A stretch of 38,238 bases of DNA from IMG/VR virus record IMGVR_UViG_3300043313_000897, positions 1 to 38,238 of that record. One strand, given 5' to 3'. Below, one piece after another: positions 22,992-30,911 of this stretch; position 1 is the stretch's first letter, and every line of letters starts with the position of its first letter. Source of the DNA: a virus. Position numbers and translations under genes: made by a program. The notes beneath the pieces were generated by a model. It was not told the DNA's origin, did no database searches, and was given only the letters and a program-made list of their open reading frames with translations.

Positions 22992-24306
22992 GCTGGTCGA
23001 CCGTATCCTCTGCCATGCAGACATGCACCATGACGTGCGCCTCCTGGCCCGGCCTGTGCAGGCGCGCCAGCGTCTGGTCCCACATCTCCGGCGACCAGGT
23101 CGGCGCGACCCACGCCATGCGGCTGCCGCCATGCTGGAGATTCAGCCCGTGGCCGGCCGACGCCGGGTGCATCGCCATCACCGGCAGCTCGCCGCGGTTC
23201 CATAGGTCGACATAGCGCGCCGCCTTGACGTCGCTGACGCCGGATCCAAGGTAGGGCAGGTCGTCGCCGCAAAGCCGGCGGATCATGGCGAGGTCTTCCT
23301 GGTACTGGTAGACGACCAGCAGCGGCTCGCCATCCAGCTCCTCTATAAGGTCCGCAAGCCACTGCGACTTCTCTTCGTGCAGCGTGTGGGTGCCAGCTGC
23401 GCCGGCCTCGTCGTAAACGAATCCGTTGGCGATCTGCGCCAGCTTGCCGGTGGCGACGGCGGCCGACGCCGCCAGGATGTCCGCCTCGGTCAATTCGGCA
23501 AGAAGTTTTCGCTCCATGTCGTCATAGGCTTCGCGGGCGTCAGCCGGCAGCACGATCTTGTCGTAGATGATCGACAGCTCGGGCAGGCCGGGCATCTCAC
23601 CCTCTTCCAGGGCGATCGAGATCGTCGCAGCCTCGGCGAGAAGGATCGGCTCGCGGTGCTGGTGGATCAGCCACTTGTAGCCGTGGAAATCATGTGGATC
23701 CTTGTAGAAGTTCTCGGCCTGCCACTTGTAGAACGACCGCCCCCACAGGCGGCTGTCGGTGATGATCTTTATGGGGTTGAACAGGTCGGTCATGCTGTTG
23801 GGGCGCGGCGTGCCGGTGAGGCCCCAGCGATTGCGGAACCTGTGCGCAACTTTCGCCAACGCCTTCGCCCGTTTAGATGTCGGCGACTTCAGCTTCGATG
23901 TCTCATCGATCACCAGGCAGTCGAAGATCGGGTGATCGTCCGGCCATTTCTCGATCAACTCCAACAGCCACTGGACGTTATCGATGCCGACAATGGTGAC
24001 ATCGTATTCGGCGTTCGCCAGCTTCTTGACGCGCTGGGCGGGCGTGCCTTCCAGCACGGTATACGACAGGCTGCGCAGGTGCTCCCACTTCTTGATCTCG
24101 TCCGGCCATACCAGGTTGGCGACGCGCTTCGGCGCGACCACCAGCGCATGGCGGATCTCGCCGTTGTCGATCAGGTCGGATATAGCGGTCAAGGTCGAGG
24201 CGGTCTTGCCCGCCCCCAGCTTGAGCACGCAGAACGCTTCCGGGTTCTCGTAGAGGTGGTCGACGACGCGGACCTGGTACGGCCGCAGTTCCTCACGCTT
24301 GCGCAT
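22870..24306 (-). CDS. SNF2/DEAD-box superfamily 2 helicase
   Basis: A 478-aa ATP-dependent translocase of the phage SNF2-like type, acting on DNA during replication, recombination or repair. Motifs in order: Q/N-terminal RPYQVRVVDHL, Walker A KLGAGKTAST (residues ~29-38), motif Ia VVAPKRV, motif II VIDETS, motif III LTGTPRPN, then in the second RecA domain VVYQYQED, motif V ASAGHGLNLQ and motif VI LARLHRPGQ. The Walker A and DETS boxes are intact, so activity is expected. Its start overlaps the end of the cytosine methyltransferase gene by 14 bp, so the two are co-expressed. Its last 122 bp overlap the facing HTH gene. Confidence 0.92.
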   Translation of the reverse strand: MRKREELRPYQVRVVDHLYENPEAFCVLKLGAGKTASTLTAISDLIDNGEIRHALVVAPKRVANLVWPDEIKKWEHLRSLSYTVLEGTPAQRVKKLANAEYDVTIVGIDNVQWLLELIEKWPDDHPIFDCLVIDETSKLKSPTSKRAKALAKVAHRFRNRWGLTGTPRPNSMTDLFNPIKIITDSRLWGRSFYKWQAENFYKDPHDFHGYKWLIHQHREPILLAEAATISIALEEGEMPGLPELSIIYDKIVLPADAREAYDDMERKLLAELTEADILAASAAVATGKLAQIANGFVYDEAGAAGTHTLHEEKSQWLADLIEELDGEPLLVVYQYQEDLAMIRRLCGDDLPYLGSGVSDVKAARYVDLWNRGELPVMAMHPASAGHGLNLQHGGSRMAWVAPTWSPEMWDQTLARLHRPGQEAHVMVHVCMAEDTVDQLKQSRVLGKLSAQAAFERYLAARSRAGRASAGGSECRPSP

Positions 24307-25636
24307 CGACGACCTCCATCAGGCTTTCGATGAAGACTTTGGCGGCTATGCTGTTGATTGAATTTCCGTAGCCTCTGAGCCTGCCGATGCGCGCTTCGCC
24401 CGACTTGTCGGCATCGAACGGTGCGCTCGAATTGCTGCCTCGCACCAGCTCTTTGGCAGCGCTTGCAACCAGCGGGAATGTGCCGGATTCAACTGGCCGC
24501 CAGCGTCCATCCCGGCAGAAGAGCCAGTCAGAATTTGCCCAGAAGCCGTTAACCGGACCGGGCCCTCCTCCGTTGACCAGCCCGTCAGCTTCGCCGTTCC
24601 CGGCAGCTTCAGCACCGGCTTGTCGTGGTTGCCCTGGCTGTAGCAGTGGGTGCTGCCCTTGCTGTCGTTGTCCACCGGCGTCGGCCAGCCCGCCTGCTGT
24701 GCCGCGCCATTGCTGGTGTAATTCGTGCCGCCCCTGCCCATCGTGTGTGAGCCGCCCATCCCGTCCGTCGCCACCGGCGTCGGCCAGCCCGCCGTTCGTG
24801 CCGCGTCGTTGATCGTGAAGGTCCGCTCCGGGTTGCGGCGTTCCGGGTGCTGACCGTGACGCTCTCCCGCGTTCGCGTCCGGCGTCGGCCAGCCCGCTAT
24901 CTGTGCCGCCGCCTGAAGGTCGCCGCCCCCCGATTCCGTCCGGCCCAGTTGCTTCTTTCTCTCGCCGCTCTCCGCTCCTCCGGTCGGCGTGCGCGGCGTC
25001 GGCCAGCCCGCTATCTGCGCCGCCACGTCCAGCGTGTCCGTCGAGATCGCGCCGTTGCGCATCCTGCCGCCCTGGTAGCCGCCCTTGCCGTCGCGCGTCG
25101 CCGTCGTCGGCCAACCCGCCAAGTCTTGTTCCTGCCCACCAGAGCCTTTGCCTGATGTGGGGCGCGCCGACGAGCGCGCTGCTGGTATCGACCGCAGCGA
25201 AGGCGTAACCCTCTCCTTCCATTTCGTCACATACAATATCGAGCCAAGCGAGGCCGTCCTTGCTCGCAACCTGCTCGCCAATGACGACTGCAGGGCGGCA
25301 CTCGCCGATGAGCCAGCCGAACTGCGGCCAGAGGTGGCGGGAGTCGGAGGTGCCGCCGCGGGCGCCGGCGGCGGAGAAGGGCTGGCACGGGCAGGATCCG
25401 GTCCAGATTTCGCGGTCGTCTGGCCAGCCCGCAAGGCGAAGCGAATAGGACCAGACCCCGATGCCGGCAAAGAAATGGGCCTGCCGGTAACCGGCGAGAT
25501 CGGCTGGTTCAACCACTGCGATAGAGCGTTCATCGACATCACCGTCCGCTATGTGCCCAGCCTTGATCAGTTCGCGCAGCCACGCCGCAGCGAACGGATC
25601 GATCTCGTTGTAGTAGGCGCCACGCTTAGCACTCAC
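24293..25636 (-). CDS. DNA (cytosine-5) methyltransferase with GLADA-repeat target-recognition region
   Basis: A 447-aa C5-cytosine methyltransferase that should methylate phage DNA and protect it from host restriction. It starts at GTG 25636 (GAGGAG site), giving [20 protein letters not shown], the usual start of this phage subfamily. Motif I is FFAGIG (~55-60), motif [10 protein letters not shown] with Cys84, motif VI EQV (~121), motif [12 protein letters not shown] (~160-167) and motif [15 protein letters not shown] near the end. Residues ~172-330 replace the usual target-recognition domain with five GLADxx units 33-38 residues apart. The same DNA is open in another frame that also resembles a methylase (see the 24346-25542 entry). 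It is coupled at both ends to its neighbours. Confidence 0.88.
   Translation of the reverse strand: MSAKRGAYYNEIDPFAAAWLRELIKAGHIADGDVDERSIAVVEPADLAGYRQAHFFAGIGVWSYSLRLAGWPDDREIWTGSCPCQPFSAAGARGGTSDSRHLWPQFGWLIGECRPAVVIGEQVASKDGLAWLDIVCDEMEGEGYAFAAVDTSSALVGAPHIRQRLWWAGTRLGGLADDGDARRQGRLPGRQDAQRRDLDGHAGRGGADSGLADAAHADRRSGERREKEATGPDGIGGRRPSGGGTDSGLADAGRERGRASRSAPGTPQPGADLHDQRRGTNGGLADAGGDGRDGRLTHDGQGRHELHQQWRGTAGGLADAGGQRQQGQHPLLQPGQPRQAGAEAAGNGEADGLVNGGGPGPVNGFWANSDWLFCRDGRWRPVESGTFPLVASAAKELVRGSNSSAPFDADKSGEARIGRLRGYGNSINSIAAKVFIESLMEVVDAQA
24346..25542 (-). other. Second long open frame overprinted on the cytosine methyltransferase gene
   Basis: A 398-codon open frame on the same strand as the methyltransferase but in another phase. 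It carries [40 protein letters not shown], repeated GWPTP units and [20 protein letters not shown]. To my knowledge this series is typical of the C-terminal half of another common prophage cytosine-methylase family (GWPTPTA repeats, then LNPxHSRWLMGLP). The GLADA repeats of one frame and the GWPTP repeats of the other come from the same nucleotides (GGCTGGCCGACGCC). No strong ribosome site precedes its first codons, so expression is uncertain; it may be an ancestral or frameshift-accessed reading. Confidence 0.5.
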
Positions 25637-25853
25637 GCCACGGCTCCTCTTTGTGGTCGTCGATACACCGCAGCACATTGTTGCCGTGCATGGTCACCGC
25701 ACCTTCAAGCTGCGACGGCTCGACCAGCGTTATCAATGCGATGGCGACGAGGTGGTCGATCATGGACAGCAGCAGGGGTACATCCCTGTCCGCCGCTGCA
25801 TCCATGAGGTCCAGGCATGATCTTATCGTGAGCCGATGGCTGTTATCTATCAT
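25626..25853 (-). CDS. Small accessory protein, unknown function
   Basis: A 75-aa protein with a helical hydrophobic middle (LLLSMIDHLVAIALITLVEP) that might be membrane-associated, though it contains a His and an Asp. It starts at ATG 25853, overlapping the upstream stop by 4 bp, and its own end overlaps the methyltransferase start by 11 bp. This tight coupling in the early operon argues that it is a real gene. No family is recognised. Confidence 0.65.
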   Translation of the reverse strand: MIDNSHRLTIRSCLDLMDAAADRDVPLLLSMIDHLVAIALITLVEPSQLEGAVTMHGNNVLRCIDDHKEEPWREC

Positions 25854-26065
25854 AGCAACACCATCAGCAGCTCTTCTGCCCCGTAGACCTGGTTGGTGTC
25901 GCAGGCTTCGCAGCGATAGCGGCGGGCGTCCGGCTCGCAGCCACCCTGCTCATGGCCGCAGGCGATGCAGAAGCCGGTGGAATCCAATCCGAACATGCGC
26001 TGCTCGGCGGCAGCGAGCAGACGCTCATCAGTGATGGCTTCCGGCCAGAATTTACGGTCGAGCAT
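25850..26065 (-). CDS. Small zinc-ribbon protein
   Basis: A 71-aa protein with FCIACGHEQGGCEPDARRYRC and a following EACDTNQVYGAEELL. The C-x2-C...C...C-x2-C cysteines form a likely zinc ribbon. Similar 'CIACGxEQxGCEPDARxYxCExCG' proteins are common in proteobacterial phages, function unknown. ATG 26065 is chosen because AGGAG lies 8 bases upstream, directly after the shared AAAATTTT leader. It is the first gene of the promoter-proximal set that leads into the methyltransferase and helicase. Confidence 0.8.
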   Translation of the reverse strand: MLDRKFWPEAITDERLLAAAEQRMFGLDSTGFCIACGHEQGGCEPDARRYRCEACDTNQVYGAEELLMVLL

Positions 26066-26079
26066 TGCGAGGTCTCCTG

Positions 26080-26139
26080 AAAAATTTTGCCTGTTTTTAA
26101 TGTTAGGGGACATATGTACCAATTACGGCTCCACGTCAA
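26080..26139 (-). promoter_or_regulatory. Leftward early-type promoter/leader element, copy C
   Basis: On the minus strand TTGACG (26139-26134) is followed after exactly 17 bp by CATATG (26116-26111), then TCCCCTAACATTAAAAACAG, AAAATTTTT and the AGGAG site of the zinc-ribbon gene. This is the only one of the three leader copies with an obvious sigma70-type -35 box. GGTACATATGTCCCC is the clearest form of the shared element. The -35 lies inside the end of the MT-A70 gene. Confidence 0.65.
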
Positions 26140-26836
26140 CTTCTTCCCCCCAAACATCCCAGTTGTCGCGGCGCACCCGCGCGTTCAGCTCGATCTTCGG
26201 CACGCCGGGGAAATAGTCCTCGATCATCTGCGCGAAGATTTCCGGCTTGGCCGAGTGCAGGCGTGACGGCGGGTCCGCGGCGATCACTGATTCCCACTGC
26301 GTGCCTGGCGCCGGCGCAGGCACTTTGCCGCGCGTGCCGATCAGCAGCACTTCGTGCTTCGACCGGTTCCAGAACCCCAAACCAATGCGTGGCTTCAGCC
26401 AGATGTAGTGGCTGCGGTAGGCGAAGCCGTAATGCGCCATCAGCGCTAGCGCTAACGCCAGGTGCTGGTTGGTCGTCCACATGAACATGGCGCAGTCATC
26501 GGCGGCCAGTGCGGCGACATCGCGCGCCTTCAGATCGTCATGCGTGCTGGTCGGATAGGGCGGCGCCTTGTTGTTGCCGGTCTTCTCCGACCACACCGAC
26601 TGCTTCCATTCGGGGTCGCAATAGATGACGCCATACTTGCGTTCCGGTAGCGCCAGCTGCCTGGCCGCCAGGCCGGCGACGCGATCGGCGCGTGCCTGCT
26701 GCTTGCGCAGCGTCTTGGCGTCCGGGTTGTCGCGCTTCTTTTTCTTGCGGTAGCGCTGCTTCTTTTCTGCTTCGGTCAGTCGACCTCGTTTGCGCAAGGT
26801 TGGACGACCGTTTTTCTTGGGGGGTTTAGTGGACAT
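26123..26836 (-). CDS. MT-A70-family adenine-N6 DNA methyltransferase
   Basis: A 237-aa SAM-dependent methyltransferase. The first 55 residues are very basic (KKQRYRKKKKRDNPDAKTLR) and probably bind DNA. The catalytic DPPW motif appears as DPEW (residues 74-77, IYCDPEWKQS), a variant also known in phage homologues. Further family blocks are AMFMWTTNQHLALALALMAH, YIWLKPRIGLGFWNRSKHEV, LLIGTRGKVPAP and KPEIFAQMIEDYFPGVPKIE. ATG 26836 is chosen for its MSTKPPKKNGRPT start and a GGTGG site, but this start lies in a strong hairpin. ATG 26884, 7 bp after the upstream stop and lacking a ribosome site, is the alternative. The likely role is anti-restriction or phage epigenetics. Confidence 0.85.
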   Translation of the reverse strand: MSTKPPKKNGRPTLRKRGRLTEAEKKQRYRKKKKRDNPDAKTLRKQQARADRVAGLAARQLALPERKYGVIYCDPEWKQSVWSEKTGNNKAPPYPTSTHDDLKARDVAALAADDCAMFMWTTNQHLALALALMAHYGFAYRSHYIWLKPRIGLGFWNRSKHEVLLIGTRGKVPAPAPGTQWESVIAADPPSRLHSAKPEIFAQMIEDYFPGVPKIELNARVRRDNWDVWGEEVDVEP

Positions 26837-26858
26837 TTTCTTGTCCACCAAACCCCCC
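26819..26858 (-). promoter_or_regulatory. 17-bp stem-loop over the ribosome site and start of the MT-A70 gene
   Basis: Arms at 26819-26835 and 26842-26858 pair over 17 positions with one G-U, closed by a 6-nt A-rich loop. In the mRNA the 5' arm contains the GGUGG ribosome site, and the AUG lies at the loop/3'-arm border. Folding would hide the start, so a translational control role is plausible. There is no U-run for termination. Confidence 0.55.
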
Positions 26859-26891
26859 TTCTCATCCCCCGATTTGCCGATCATTTCGCAA

Positions 26892-27830
26892 TTAGCCGAT
26901 GACCGGGAACGGATCCGACATGGTCCACTCGAAGGCGGCCTTGCCGACCGGCTTTTGCTTGCGGCGGAACATGTTCCAGGCAATGACGATCAGCGCGGCG
27001 CGGACCACGTCGTGGACGCGGCCGTGCGTCGCCGTCTCCAGCTCCTTGACACGGTTCTGCAGCAGCTGCAGCGGCTTGTAGCGGCCCGTCCACTTGCCGT
27101 TCTCCCAGGCGGCGGCGAAGTCGATGGTGTCGGCGGTATCGACCTGGTCGAAGTGGTAGAGCATTGCCGCCACCATGCCGACCGGCTGCTGCGACACCGA
27201 CCTGATGCGCCGCGCCGAGGTGATGAAGTCGGACACGCCGGAGTGGCGGTCCTTGTACATGTTCAGGATGGTCGGCGGGGTGAACGTCGTCCGCTGCTTG
27301 ACGGTCTTGCGCTGAATCAATTCGGCCCAGCGCACCGCCGCCGAAACGTCGCTGGCGTTGGCAATGCCCTCGATCGCCAGCAGGTCGGCGCCGCCGCGGT
27401 TCTTGCCCTGGTCCATGCGCGAGAAGTATTCGTCACCGATGCCGAACACGATGTGCGTGCGGAAGGCGGTTCCGGATTTAATGCAGGCCATCAGCCGGTT
27501 CTGGCCGTCGCGCAGGCGCTTCAAGTTCGAAAACTTGAGCGTGTCGCCGGTGAGAACCCATTCACCGGCGCCCATCGCGTCGGAATAGATGTTGATCGCC
27601 ATCGGCTTTATGGGGCGGTTGTCCAGGTTATATTTCTTGAGGATGTAGTCGGCCATGCCGGGTGTGATGGTGAAGATCCGGCTGTTTTCCGGCTCGTCCT
27701 TGATAAACCGCTCCAGCGCGTCGATCGCCTTGCGGTCGTCCGGTGACAGCGCCAGGTATGCCTGCGCGATCGGGTCGATGACCGCTTCGGGGATGGCGGT
27801 GGTGGTGTTCAGTTTATGCACTTCACTCAT
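26892..27830 (-). CDS. DGQNRL-motif (ParB/DGQHR-like) conserved phage protein
   Basis: A 312-aa protein. Its centre has ITPGMADYILKKYNLDNRPI, then SDAMGAGEWVLTGDTLKFSN, and RLRDGQNRLMACIKSGTAF followed by HIVFGIGDEYFSRMDQGKNR. The W-x-x-T-G-x-x-I/L...L-x-DGQ-x-RL-x-A layout with a later F-x-x-(M/I)D-x-G-x-x-R is shared by a large group of phage and plasmid proteins with a ParB-like N-terminal fold. The helical C-terminal half may oligomerise or bind DNA. The biochemical role is unknown. GGGAG precedes ATG 27830. It sits between polymerase and MT-A70 in the replication operon. Confidence 0.75.
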   Translation of the reverse strand: MSEVHKLNTTTAIPEAVIDPIAQAYLALSPDDRKAIDALERFIKDEPENSRIFTITPGMADYILKKYNLDNRPIKPMAINIYSDAMGAGEWVLTGDTLKFSNLKRLRDGQNRLMACIKSGTAFRTHIVFGIGDEYFSRMDQGKNRGGADLLAIEGIANASDVSAAVRWAELIQRKTVKQRTTFTPPTILNMYKDRHSGVSDFITSARRIRSVSQQPVGMVAAMLYHFDQVDTADTIDFAAAWENGKWTGRYKPLQLLQNRVKELETATHGRVHDVVRAALIVIAWNMFRRKQKPVGKAAFEWTMSDPFPVIG

Positions 27831-27896
27831 GGTTTTGCTCCCTTTCTAGGAACTGGACCGCTCACGACGCCTGCGACCCCTAGGCGTAACCGGGGG

Positions 27897-30119
27897 CTAC
27901 AAGCCCCAGGATCTCTCAGATTTCGAATACCATCGGCCGACCGTCGTATCGGCGGCGAGCGGCAGACCTTCGGACCAGCGAAAGCCCTCGACCATTGTCG
28001 CGTGCAGGATCTCGCGCGCTTCGCTGGCGTATTCCTCCGGCGCCTCGACCAGCACCTCATCATGGGTGTGCAGGCGCACGGGCATCCAGGTGTGTGATTC
28101 ATGCTCGCGCAGCCGCAGCAGGGTGCCGCGCAGGATGTCGGCGGCGGTCGCCTGGACGATGTTTTCGCACAGCGTGCCGTGCCACAGCTTCATCCGGTAA
28201 TGGTCGCGCGAGTACATCAGCTCGCGGCGATATCCGGTGATCTTTTCGGGATCACGTTCATCGTCGTGCTGCTCCTGATCTTCCCAGCGGATCTTGCGGT
28301 AGGACAGGTAGCGGCCCGAGGGCAGCCGGCACATCAGCGTACCGCCCAGGTTTTCCCGCATGTAGACATAGCCGACGCGGCCGACGCGGATGGTCCGGCC
28401 CGGCACCCGCATCGCCGTGCAGGCGGCACCCCAGAGGCCGTAGGCGCCGTCACGATCGCTGTCCTTGCCCCACAGCCGCAATGCCCACGGATGGGCCTCA
28501 CGCCAGCGTGTGACGCCCGCCTTGGCCTCGTCGTTGGTCAGGTGCATGCGGTAGCCGGCGGCCATCGCCAGCAGCGCGTTCATACCGCCACCGAAGCCGC
28601 AGGCCAGCTCGATGACCTTACCGCGCTGGCGCATTTTCTTGTCCACCGCCTCGACCGCGACGTTGGATATCTCCGCGGCCGTGCGCGTGTAGATGTCGAA
28701 CTTCTCGTCACCGCGGTCGACCGCCTCGAAAACCTTAAGACGCGCGTCCGCCTCCGGATCCTTGGCTATCCACGGCAGGATGCGGGCCTCGATGTTGGCC
28801 CAGTCCGACCAGATAAAGGCGTGCCCTCGTTTCGCAACCAATGTCGGCCGGATCAACATGGATAACTTGCGCGAGATCGGCGCTTGGCCGTCGTCGAAAT
28901 CTTCCGGCGTCACGCCCTCGACCAAGGCGTCGATCGCATCGATCTCGTCATCGAGCGCATCGCGCATCAGATTGTGAACCTGGATGCCTCGGGCGGAGAA
29001 TCTGCCGGTCTGGCTGGCGCCGCCGAACACGTATTGGTGGCGAATGATTCCGTCGACCTGGCTGCGCAGCATCTTGGCGAACTTCGCCGGCGTCTTCGAC
29101 CCGCCGTACAAACGGATCTGAAGTACCCGTAACGCCGCCTGTAGAGGCGCTGGAAGCGGTTTGTGCGCTTCGAGGTAGACAATCATCCGCTCGACGCGAC
29201 CGCGCAGCAGCGACAGCTCTGCCTTGGTGACGGGATTGCCCTCCTCATCGACGACCGGGTTGCCCTCATCGTCGACCTCGCCGGTCGGCGAGAACTTGAC
29301 TTCCATGATCGACCGGCAGTCTTCCGGCAGGACGGCGTGCAGCCACGCCTTCAGCGTCTTGACCGAGTCTACGGTTTGCACCTGACCGTCGGTCAGGCGC
29401 AGCAGGTCGCGCGTCGAGATCTTCTTATCCTCGATCGCCATATGGGCGGCGGCGTCGGCCAGGTCGCAGTCGATCGAGATGCCGATGTCGTTGGCGGCCT
29501 CGGCCGCCCAGTATTCTTTCCACTCGGCCAGCGGCAGTTGCAGCGTGTATTGGAACAGCTCGCGCATGGCGACGATGTCGCCGGCGGCGTATGAGAGAAA
29601 CTCAGCCCACTGGTCCGGGTGCGTCTGCGGCGTGGCTGTCGACATCGGCAGGCAGAACAGCGTGATCAGCTTCTTGCCGCTTTCCAGCTTGCGAACCTTG
29701 GTCGCGTACTTCGCCGCGGTGGCGAGATCCGGCGGCAGGCCGGCGGCGGTTGCCTGGATGCGGGTGTCGATGAAATGCCACGGCTCTAACTTGGGAAAAC
29801 CAACCGTCGCGTTGTTCCAGATCTGGCGGTCGAAGCTGGCATTGTGGGCGCACAGGATCATCGTGCCGTCGAGCACGCGGGAAATCATCTGATGCAGCTG
29901 TGCCGGCATGTCCTGCCAGCGCAGTGCGCCGGAGAAATCCGCGACAGATTCGGTATGCACCTCGCCGTCACCGGACGCCCAGGCGAGGATGATCGCCTGG
30001 GCGGCGTGGCTGTACTTGTCCGAGCCGTCGGCGATCGGCACCGTCGACTTTGACTCGAAGTCCAACCAGCCGATGTTGCCGAGCGCGAAGACCGCGCCCG
30101 GCTCTTTTTCGTTACGCAT
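27897..30119 (-). CDS. Family A DNA polymerase with 3'-5' exonuclease
   Basis: The replicative polymerase (740 aa). The exonuclease domain has ExoI D20-x-E22 (WLDFESKS), ExoII AHNASFDRQIW (Asn93, Asp97) and ExoIII YAAGD (Tyr177, Asp181), all intact. The polymerase domain has motif A SDWANIEAR (near residue 436), motif B RQRGKVIELACGFGGG (near 500) and motif C HTHDEV (near 684). In motif B the residue equivalent to E. coli Pol I Phe762 is Leu, and the usual Tyr of the YG pair is Phe. There is no 5'-3' exonuclease domain, as in other phage PolA proteins. ATG 30119 lies 1 nt after the upstream gene's stop. A GGGGCT/AGCCCC hairpin (27893-27907) covers the stop. Confidence 0.96.
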   Translation of the reverse strand: MRNEKEPGAVFALGNIGWLDFESKSTVPIADGSDKYSHAAQAIILAWASGDGEVHTESVADFSGALRWQDMPAQLHQMISRVLDGTMILCAHNASFDRQIWNNATVGFPKLEPWHFIDTRIQATAAGLPPDLATAAKYATKVRKLESGKKLITLFCLPMSTATPQTHPDQWAEFLSYAAGDIVAMRELFQYTLQLPLAEWKEYWAAEAANDIGISIDCDLADAAAHMAIEDKKISTRDLLRLTDGQVQTVDSVKTLKAWLHAVLPEDCRSIMEVKFSPTGEVDDEGNPVVDEEGNPVTKAELSLLRGRVERMIVYLEAHKPLPAPLQAALRVLQIRLYGGSKTPAKFAKMLRSQVDGIIRHQYVFGGASQTGRFSARGIQVHNLMRDALDDEIDAIDALVEGVTPEDFDDGQAPISRKLSMLIRPTLVAKRGHAFIWSDWANIEARILPWIAKDPEADARLKVFEAVDRGDEKFDIYTRTAAEISNVAVEAVDKKMRQRGKVIELACGFGGGMNALLAMAAGYRMHLTNDEAKAGVTRWREAHPWALRLWGKDSDRDGAYGLWGAACTAMRVPGRTIRVGRVGYVYMRENLGGTLMCRLPSGRYLSYRKIRWEDQEQHDDERDPEKITGYRRELMYSRDHYRMKLWHGTLCENIVQATAADILRGTLLRLREHESHTWMPVRLHTHDEVLVEAPEEYASEAREILHATMVEGFRWSEGLPLAADTTVGRWYSKSERSWGL

Positions 30120-30120
30120 G

Positions 30121-30891
30121 TCAGGCTTCTACAGGACGCTGGACAGGACGCTGGCGGCGCGGCGCGGCGGGGCGTGACGGCTCCGTTACGGGTGCTGCGC
30201 GCGGTGCAGGCTTCGGCGCCTCTGCAGGTGCCTCCGCGGGCGCCGCAGCCGCTGCCGGAGCGGCGGCAGCCGGGTCGGGCATCTCCTCGCCGGCCATGTT
30301 GGACCAGGCGACGACCTCGAACACCGGCACGTAGATCTGGCCCCAGGTGCCGTGCTTGTAGCTGGTCGCCGACAGCTGCACGATCGGCACCATGTAGCGC
30401 GGGTTCTTGGTCCGCTGCACCTGAAGCGCCGTGAACAGATTATCGACAGCGCGCAGGCCGCCCTTCGAAGCATTCTTGTAATGGACCTGCTTGCCCTCGT
30501 CGTCGCCGTTCAGGCACTTCAAATCGAACGACCGCTGCTCGGCGAAGGGAATGCCGTTGATGTCGTCGGGACGTGCCGGCTTGTCGGCGAACACCGAGGT
30601 CATCACCTCGCCGAGAAGCACGTTCTTCTGGTTGCCGGGGTTATCGCTCCAGCAGGAAAAGCCGTGCGCGATCGACTTCGGGTTGATCGCCCACTCGGAC
30701 CCCTTCTGCACCGGGTCGTCGCCCTGGCCGAAGACCCACTCTCCAGACTTCATCATGCGCAGCAGCGGCATGCCGCCGATCTGCGGCGACGACGACTGCG
30801 ACTTGGCGAGGCGGCCCGCCAGCTCTTCGGCGAAGTCCTCGTCGTTGACAGCCAGGTCGAACGACCGGCGGGCTGTGATTTCGTTTGCCAT
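30121..30891 (-). CDS. Conserved protein next to DNA polymerase, possible ssDNA-binding protein
   Basis: A 256-aa protein. Residues ~1-200 look like a compact beta-rich domain (LLRMMKSGEWVFGQGDDPVQ, GFSCWSDNPG, RYMVPIVQLSATSYKHGTWG, IYVPVFEVVAW). The last ~55 residues are Ala/Pro-rich and end in a basic stretch. Proteins of this type commonly lie between polymerase and the DUF2800 nuclease in related phages. A DNA-binding or SSB-like replication accessory function is inferred from that company; the acidic SSB tail is absent, so the call stays open. Strong AGGAAATAGGAA ribosome site. Confidence 0.6.
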   Translation of the reverse strand: MANEITARRSFDLAVNDEDFAEELAGRLAKSQSSSPQIGGMPLLRMMKSGEWVFGQGDDPVQKGSEWAINPKSIAHGFSCWSDNPGNQKNVLLGEVMTSVFADKPARPDDINGIPFAEQRSFDLKCLNGDDEGKQVHYKNASKGGLRAVDNLFTALQVQRTKNPRYMVPIVQLSATSYKHGTWGQIYVPVFEVVAWSNMAGEEMPDPAAAAPAAAAAPAEAPAEAPKPAPRAAPVTEPSRPAAPRRQRPVQRPVEA

Positions 30892-30911
30892 TTCCTATTT
30901 CCTTTTCCTTG

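Noticed and set aside
27893-27907. GGGGCT/AGCCCC hairpin at the polymerase stop as a terminator.
   Set aside because: Only 6 bp, no T-run on the minus strand, and the operon clearly continues to the next gene with its own ribosome site.
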